Assembly: GCA_003427395.1 (NCBI GenBank)
Contig: BFEA01000020.1
Coordinates: forward strand, 963,233 to 983,578
Direction: 5' to 3'
Length of the DNA: 20,346 nucleotides
Origin: Chara braunii
Lineage: Eukaryota > Streptophyta > Charophyceae > Charales > Characeae
The notes beneath the pieces were generated by a model. That model had not been told where the DNA came from. It ran no database searches and saw only the letters and a program-made list of their open reading frames with translations. The position numbers were made by a program, and so were the translations under genes. Positions 15,724 to 20,346 of the stretch are shown piece by piece (position 1 is the first letter of the stretch; each line of letters begins with the position of its first letter).

Positions 15724-16437
15724 AGAGTAGTTGGTGCTTTGACGGCAGGGCATCCTGAAATCCGGGAAAAAGACAGTGCCGCTAAATTGTACAATTGTTT
15801 TCAAAAACAGCAGTCACAAACAGTCAACAGAGGCCTAAATTTTCAGGATTTTTTCAGGGTCATTATAACAAACGCCCCGCACCTTCTAAGCCAGACTTGT
15901 CACCAGTCCATAGAGTGGACACTAAATAAATCAGCAGCCAAAGAAAAAAGTGGAAAAATGGATCTATGGGGCCTAAAACCCCAAGGCAAAAGTTTGTTTT
16001 CATGGTGATTGGCTGTAGAATGGCCAGCTGCTTCCTTCCGGTTTCTTAACCCACCAGACTACCGGTGCCTTTTCTGTAATTGAACGGTCACAGCAGTATA
16101 CGTGCCGCCGGCAAGAGAGGTTGACCTACCAGCCTTAGGGAGGGTTGGCGGCAATGTGTGAAAGTCTGAGTGCGCGAACCTTGATGATTTTCCTGCACAA
16201 AATTGCTAGTAGAAAATTCTGCAAAAGTTCGGGGACGTAGGTTGAGTGCTGATGTTTTTGGAAAAAGTATAAGAGAAATGGGGTAAAAAAATCCAGGTGG
16301 CAGAAAAAATGTCTGGGAGAAACGGTTCACATAATTTTGCTCCCTGCTGCAATCTGCTGGCCCAAAACGGTTGGCCCGGACTTCCAGTGTTGCATACCGT
16401 AACGGTACAGACCAGAACAAGAACAGACCTCTCTCAC
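15724..16437. other. no supported gene
   Basis: Unique-looking DNA. Open frames of 110-119 codons on each strand are not recognisable, and one of them runs through the U6-like copy, which argues against it. No repeats of note. Confidence 0.4.
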
Positions 16438-16544
16438 ATAGTACAGGATAGCGCAGCGGAAGGCTGAAATACCAGTGATCAGACCAATCAATGTCGCAAT
16501 GCAGACCAAACGTACATGATCATCATCCCAAGGTGTGAAGGGGC
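16438..16544 (-). CDS. possible exon encoding a transmembrane helix
   Basis: On the minus strand a pyrimidine-rich stretch ends in GAGCGCCAG (a 3' splice site). It is followed by 107 bases reading PFTPWDDDHVRLVCIATL then IGLITGISAFRCAILYY, and then GTGAGAG, a good 5' splice site. The segment from Leu to Tyr is hydrophobic enough for one membrane helix, preceded by a charged DDDHVR patch. I do not recognise the family. A loose likeness to the membrane part of plant RING-type ligases is possible but too weak to name. No neighbouring exon could be fixed, so it may be a gene fragment. Confidence 0.25.
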
Positions 16545-16842
16545 CTGGCGCTCACACAGGAAGAATGCACCAGTCACAAACCATGCACAGACGAGGAGGA
16601 GGGGAATCGGACAAAGAAGAGGGAGAAGATGGGAATGTCGTCAACACCAAGTCTTCGATATAGACCCCAAATAATCCCTCGTCCAATGTCTTGGTCCCAA
16701 TGTTGAGTCTAAAGACTCTGAATCCAAATGTCGTCAAATCTCAAAGTCGCAAATCTCTCTCTTTCCCGTAGTCTGTAGATGCTGAGAAGTCAGGTAGCGA
16801 GAGGGTGAGGGAGAGATGGTGGACTTAGAGAAAAGGAAGAAG

Positions 16843-16848
<6 letters not shown>
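16545..16848. other. no supported gene
   Basis: Short open frames only. The pyrimidine-rich minus strand at 16560-16640 could serve the candidate exon downstream as a polypyrimidine tract. Confidence 0.35.

Positions 16849-16909
<61 letters not shown>
16849..16909. repeat. (CT)n microsatellite
   Basis: About 30 uninterrupted CT units. Confidence 0.95.
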
Positions 16910-16913
<4 letters not shown>

Positions 16914-17121
16914 TCCAGTACTAACCTGTAAAGGTGGTGCCTTGTTGCAGGTACATCAAAGATGAAGATGGAGCTATGGCGCCACAGGTAAGTCTCCCGG
17001 GCCTCCGCCAACTCTCTCTCTCTCCAACGCTACTCTAAGCTCCTAACAGCGCCCAGCGCTGAAGACTACTCCTAGCGCTAGTGTGGCATACTGCGTAGCC
17101 ACACGGGCCTGCAGGGCCTGA

Positions 17122-17300
17122 GTAGCGTTTCATCCTAAAATCCTGAAAACAAGGGCTTACAGGCCCTGTGTCGTTTCAGCCTGAAAACCTGAAAACGAGG
17201 GCCTTCAGGCCCTATGTCGTTTCAGCCTGAAACAGGGCCTTCCAGGCCCTGAGTCTTTTCAGCCTGAAACGGAGGTCCATTTTCAGGCCCTCATAAGATC
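17122..17300 (+). repeat. four GTCGTTTCAGCCTGAAA / GGGCCTTCAGGCCCT units
   Basis: Units of 37-48 bases begin at about 17122, 17170, 17216 and 17253. Each joins two imperfect palindromes, TTTCAGCCTGAAAA and AGGGCCTTCAGGCCCT, so each transcript unit could form two small hairpins. Confidence 0.7.
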
Positions 17301-17344
17301 GACCTGCCCTGAAACTTAGGCACCAGACCAGGGTTTTAGCCATG

Positions 17345-17545
17345 GCTATGATCTGGACCACCGGACAGGGATCCGGACCGTCCGTGGTCCGGGTCCGGAT
17401 CTCAGTCCGGACATGTGGGCCCCATCCCAACGGGCAAAATTTTTTTGGGTGGTCCACGATGTTTGTTCACGCCCTGGGTCGCCCCAAAAAAATGTTGCCT
17501 GATTTTTTATCCCCCTCGCCAACGATCCGGAAGGCCCGGAAAGTC
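17345..17545. mobile_element. GTCCGG-rich terminal segment related to the 14182 element
   Basis: GATCCGGACCGTCCG, GTCCGGGTCCGGATC and CAGTCCGGACATG words (17365-17412) resemble the MULE-like ends. CCTGGGTCGCCCCAAAAAAA (17476-17495) parallels CCTGGGCCGCCCCATTTTTT in that element. No matching inverted end or target duplication was found, so this is probably one end of a decayed or rearranged copy. Confidence 0.4.
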
Positions 17546-17680
17546 TACGAGGGGGTTTGGTAACTTCACTTTTGTTTCCTACCTGCGGCGCAAGTGTGCG
17601 GTGCACCCGGAGCAGTGCGGTGGTCACCGATGCGCAAAAAAAAAAAGAAAAAAAAAAGTCGCTGTTATGTGTGAGAACAC

Positions 17681-17693
17681 GAGAGAGAGATAC

Positions 17694-17738
<45 letters not shown>

Positions 17739-17748
17739 GAGAGAGAGC
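17681..17748 (+). repeat. (GA)n and (GACA)n microsatellite
   Basis: GA units flank about seven CAGA units (17709-17738). The open frame through it gives RERERDRQTDRQT, which I exclude from the downstream protein. Confidence 0.9.
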
Positions 17749-17835
17749 AAACAAATAGCTCCTTATAATTTATTAGAAAACCCCTGCGGGTGTCTCAAGA
17801 TCGCAGAAAGATCTCAGAAAAATGGTAAGAAGGGG

Positions 17836-18471
17836 ATGGGGGAATTAAGGAAATTAAGCAACCAATTTGACGTTCTCAGGAAGGTGAAGGCGGAAGAGCT
17901 ATCGGAATACAGAGCATTCAGATATGCAGAAAAGAAGAGAGCAAGGGAACAGGGAGTGAAAGACAGAGATAGAACAGCTCCAGAGTCTAAGGACGACTTC
18001 CAAGATTTGCGCCCAAAGAAATGGAGATCAGGGAAAAATCAGAAGAAGAAGAACCCGGACATGTCCCAGACCGACTCTGAGGAAGAGTCAGTGCGCACAC
18101 AGCTGGAAAAGGAAGTGGCAGTGGTAATTGCACAAACAGACAAGCTGAATAAACTGAACGAGGAATACTCAGCAGAATTCACAACGATCACACACATTGC
18201 CAGGGATCAGGCTCCTCTGGTGGTAGTGACAGCCAAGTCGTCAAGACTGACACTGATGAACATCCGCCCCTTGATTGCTGCAAGGTATGTAGAAAAACTT
18301 GAGGAGTGGCAAATTGCAACAGATGTGTCCTTTCAGATCCCATGCTTTGAGGAAGGGCAAAACGTGGCTACCATTCTCCGCGAAAAGATATCCACGGAGT
18401 ACCCAAGCAAACCCGATCAGGAGGATGCACTTCCTCAACCAGAGCACGAGGGACCAACTTCACAGCACTGA
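17836..18471 (+). CDS. unrecognised charged protein, possible Gag-like ORF
   Basis: The frame is open from 17557, but its first part is transposon end and microsatellite, so I start at the first Met after the repeats. TTTATTAG at 17769-17776 could also be a 3' splice site. The 211 residues are Lys/Arg/Glu-rich: VLRKVKAEELSEYRAFRYAE, a basic cluster (KKWRSGKNQKKKNP), an acidic TDSEEES, then a likely helix (EKEVAVVIAQTDKLNKLNEE) and a more structured tail (LVVVTAKSSRL, MNIRPLIAARYVEKLEEWQI). No zinc knuckle, protease or polymerase motif is present. Its place upstream of an LTR-like region suggests a retroelement structural protein, which is inference only. The same frame resumes after a single stop. 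Confidence 0.4.
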   Translation: MGELRKLSNQFDVLRKVKAEELSEYRAFRYAEKKRAREQGVKDRDRTAPESKDDFQDLRPKKWRSGKNQKKKNPDMSQTDSEEESVRTQLEKEVAVVIAQTDKLNKLNEEYSAEFTTITHIARDQAPLVVVTAKSSRLTLMNIRPLIAARYVEKLEEWQIATDVSFQIPCFEEGQNVATILREKISTEYPSKPDQEDALPQPEHEGPTSQH

Positions 18472-18507
18472 GAGCATGGTAGACATTCACCTCAGGCATT
18501 TTCACCG

Positions 18508-18981
18508 TTGATCGTCAAGTTGTCGAACAAGGCAAATCTGAGTTCAGGGATGAGATGGAGGCCTTGGAGAACGATCACAGTTGTGCCTTATAGTGTCTTG
18601 GCGGGATCGAGTCTGCCAGCAGAACTGGCAGCAGTCTCACTGGCTCAGCTGGTTACTACAGGAATGCTGGAGGGCGATGGTGACCTGGATGCAAGGGCAT
18701 ACCCAGTGGACTGGGAGAGGTTTTATAAGAGTGACGGATCTGAGGGGGAGGAGCAGGAATGGCATTCGGATGACGAGAAGGAAGAAGAGGACCAGGAGGA
18801 TGTGATGGACTCAAATAATGAGGACAATGAAGATTTGTTTGAGATCCCCAGACAGGAGATGGATAAGATGACAAGCGTAGGACAGCCCACGGCAGACCCC
18901 CAAGGGGGGGAGGGGCTGTTGGACATGGACACGGGGGGGGGGCGCTGTCGGAAGATAATACGGCGCAGCAGCGGAAATTGA
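18508..18981 (+). CDS. acidic ORF in the same frame after one stop; possibly part of a broken gene
   Basis: Only the TGA at 18469-18471 separates this from the preceding ORF. The N-terminal part is Ser/Leu/Ala-rich and the central part strongly acidic (SDGSEGEEQEWHSDDEKEEE, then DQEDVMDSNNEDNEDLFEIP). In the third frame, 18482-18589 encodes a more protein-like TVDRQVVEQGKSEFRDEMEA, so frameshifts rather than one stop may have broken the original gene. The 3' end runs through G runs that would not be expected in coding DNA. The assigned start is arbitrary and function is unknown. Confidence 0.3.
   Translation: MIVKLSNKANLSSGMRWRPWRTITVVPYSVLAGSSLPAELAAVSLAQLVTTGMLEGDGDLDARAYPVDWERFYKSDGSEGEEQEWHSDDEKEEEDQEDVMDSNNEDNEDLFEIPRQEMDKMTSVGQPTADPQGGEGLLDMDTGGGRCRKIIRRSSGN
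18902..18942 (+). promoter_or_regulatory. purine/G-rich tracts resembling a polypurine tract
   Basis: AAGGGGGGGAGGGG (18902-18915) is followed by CTGTTGG, and a 10-G run (18933-18942) is followed shortly by TGTCGGAAG. In LTR elements a polypurine tract lies directly before the TG of the 3' LTR, so either point could be the LTR start. Without the matching LTR this is only suggestive. Confidence 0.3.
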
Positions 18982-19344
18982 CTCGCCGCGGTTAACTCCC
19001 GCGCTGCGTCAAAAATTGTGTCCGTAGTCATGGACCTTAGCGCTTCGGTTAGATTTCCCCTGAGTCGAAACCAAGGGAAAAACGGCGCGACGGTACGGTT
19101 CCCTGGAGACCCGATCTTCCTCGTTGGACTAGACCGACGCGACCGCAATGGGCCAATTAGTGGGGTCTTGTCCAAACGGCACTTGAAACGGAACAAGGGT
19201 TAGCGAGATATTCAAGTTTGACCGGATGGGACCGGACCGACACGACCGCGTAACCCGGTCAGGAAAGGAACAGCCCTAAGTAGCCATATAGATGAGCAGC
19301 CAGGCCCAAATAATTAAAATAGGGTCATGTACTATTTTTAGCTC

Positions 19345-19620
19345 GGGACTGACTGTTCGTTTCCCAAAGTTGGGCCTGCGCCAGTCCCGTTCTAAAAATA
19401 ACACAGCCCCATGCTATTTTTTGCATGGGACTGACTGTTCATCTATCGGGAACTGGGCCTGCGCCAGTCCCGTTCTAAAAATAGCACAGCCCCACGCTAT
19501 TTTTAGCGTGGGACTGACTGTTCATCTATCGGGGACTGGGCCTGCGCCAGTCCCGTTCTAAAAATAGGACTGACTGTTCATATCCCGAGGTCGGGACTGC
19601 TGCTATTTTTAGCACAGGCC
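19345..19620 (+). repeat. 82-83-bp tandem repeats with built-in hairpins
   Basis: Units start at GGGACTGACTGTTC: 19345, 19427 and 19510, with a shortened one at 19567. Each carries GGGCCTGCGCCAGTCCCG, TTCTAAAAATA and a palindrome such as CACGCTATTTTTAGCGTG (19492-19509) or CATGCTATTTTTTGCATG. The palindromes vary together on both arms (CATG/CATG versus CACG/CGTG), which suggests that pairing matters or that gene conversion acts on it. Confidence 0.85.
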
Positions 19621-19680
19621 CGGTCTAGAATTAGACCACGGCCCCGACCTTGGGATTGCAGCACTCAGCCCCGATCACTT

Positions 19681-19706
19681 GGCCTCTCCATTATAAAAGA
19701 GAGGCC
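19681..19706 (+). promoter_or_regulatory. TATA box within a perfect 8-bp hairpin
   Basis: TATAAAAG (19692-19699) matches the plant TATA consensus. GGCCTCTC (19681-19688) and GAGAGGCC (19699-19706) are perfectly complementary, so the TATA element sits in the loop of a potential cruciform. It follows the 83-bp repeat array and precedes a non-coding stretch, as expected for a Pol II promoter. If used, transcription would start near 19725-19735. Confidence 0.5.
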
Positions 19707-20110
19707 ACGTCACCCAAAAAGCAGATCAGTTCGAGAGATCGGCATGCGTGAGAAGGAAGTGGCGCATTAAGAGAGCACTATAGCCTTGACGGAACGGCAA
19801 GGAGCGAGAGGCACGGGCCAAAGAACAGCGACGTGCCAGCTGGAGCAAGAGGGGAGCGTGGAGCAGGAGACAAGAGAATCGAGCAGAAGGCAAGCGAGGG
19901 AAGGGGTAAGGAAAGGGAGGGGCAAGATTGGTCCCTCACTTTCCCTCTCTCAGCCTTTCTCCTAACTCTCATCATCTCTTCTCTCTCTTCTCTCTCTCTT
20001 CTCTCTTTCCCTCCTCCTTTGAACCGCCTCCGTGGGCTAAGTACGTGCCGTATTTGATCTGTGCGCACTATGCATGAGCTCTGTTGATTGGTCATAAATC
20101 ATGCGCTCTC

Positions 20111-20251
20111 GTGCTGTATCTGAGGGTTGACCCTGAACGGAACACTGGAGAACACTGCACTTGATGACTGGCTATGAGCCTTGCACTCAAGTGCTGTATT
20201 TGAGAGTTGGATTCTGAGATGAGCGTCAGCAAGCAATCAAATTGAGTCAGC
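20111..20251 (+). repeat. 80-bp imperfect tandem duplication
   Basis: GTGCTGTATCTGAGGGTTGA at 20111 recurs at 20191 as GTGCTGTATTTGAGAGTTGG, with similar flanks (CTGAACGG and CTGAGATG). Confidence 0.65.
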
Positions 20252-20346
20252 TGTGCCGAGAGGCACTTGAACTGAGCATGCCGCTTTATAGTCTGCTGAT
20301 CGACTGTGCCGAGAGGCACTTGAACTCAGCATGTCGCTTTATAGTC
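20252..20346 (+). repeat. 53-bp tandem repeat continuing past the window
   Basis: TGTGCCGAGAGGCACTTGAA starts at 20252 and 20305. Both units continue to GCTTTATAGTC with two differences. TGTGCCGAGAGGCAC contains the palindrome GTGCC/GGCAC, and TTTATA recurs in each unit. Confidence 0.85.

Larger units (their letters stand above)
18946..20346 (+). mobile_element. possible LTR or promoter region of a retroelement, cut by the window end
   Basis: From TGTCGGAAG the region has no coding frame above 105 codons. It holds an 82-83-bp tandem repeat array (19345-19620), a TATA box (19692), pyrimidine-rich DNA (19940-20020) and two further tandem repeats near 20111 and 20252. This order (repeats, TATA, non-coding leader) fits U3 and R of an LTR downstream of a Gag-like ORF. 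No second LTR, TG..CA end pair or target duplication is visible, so a host promoter region is equally possible. Confidence 0.3.

Noticed and set aside
15649-16008. 119-codon plus-strand ORF
   Set aside because: It begins inside the antisense of the U6-like copy and has no recognisable domain.
17557-17835. N-terminal extension of the charged ORF
   Set aside because: It runs through a transposon-like end and a GA/GACA microsatellite, so it is unlikely to be coding.

Overview
The window looks like nuclear DNA of a large, repeat-rich eukaryote, most likely of the green (streptophyte) lineage. Three things support this: two copies of plant-type U6 snRNA sequence, tRNA-headed SINEs with A-rich tails, and a protein whose C-terminus resembles, from memory, an uncharacterised land-plant/charophyte family. 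A charophyte such as Chara is a reasonable guess, but the sequence alone does not prove it. Nothing looks bacterial: there are no operons and no ribosome-binding-site-led genes, while (CT)n, (GA)n, (CA)n and (GT)n microsatellites are abundant.

Layout. Positions 1-2650 hold low-complexity DNA, a near-perfect 120-nt hairpin (1600-1719) and several simple repeats. Positions 2665-3215 hold a SINE set between two copies of a 42-bp repeat. Positions 3365-3960 are short tandem repeats. The only long, convincing open reading frame is at 4034-6259. It has a 42-bp tandem-repeat N-terminus, His/Gln runs, a charged helical region and a conserved-looking C-terminal domain. Its last codons run into a 271-bp duplication. 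That duplication ends at a sequence with a complete hammerhead-ribozyme core (about 6700-6755), half of which lies in one arm of a 94-nt inverted repeat.

A second SINE with a 13-bp target-site duplication lies at 7067-7536. Positions 7990-9131 are microsatellites and interspersed direct and inverted copies of short sequences. Positions 9132-12230 have no gene I can support. A C-rich, GTCGG-containing element lies at 12233-12725, and a U6 pseudogene-like copy at 12811-12907. Possible short exons occur at 13064-14002, around a 50-base G run. A Mutator-like non-autonomous element with a 9-bp target-site duplication lies at 14182-15048, and a second U6-like copy at 15623-15723. A possible transmembrane exon is on the minus strand at 16438-16544.

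The right end (17777-20346) carries an unrecognised charged ORF, an acidic ORF in the same frame after one stop, purine-rich G tracts, then a region with tandem repeats and a TATA box. It could be the 3' part of an LTR retroelement, but no second LTR is visible. The genes do not form a pathway. The window is mostly nested mobile-element debris around one probable host gene.
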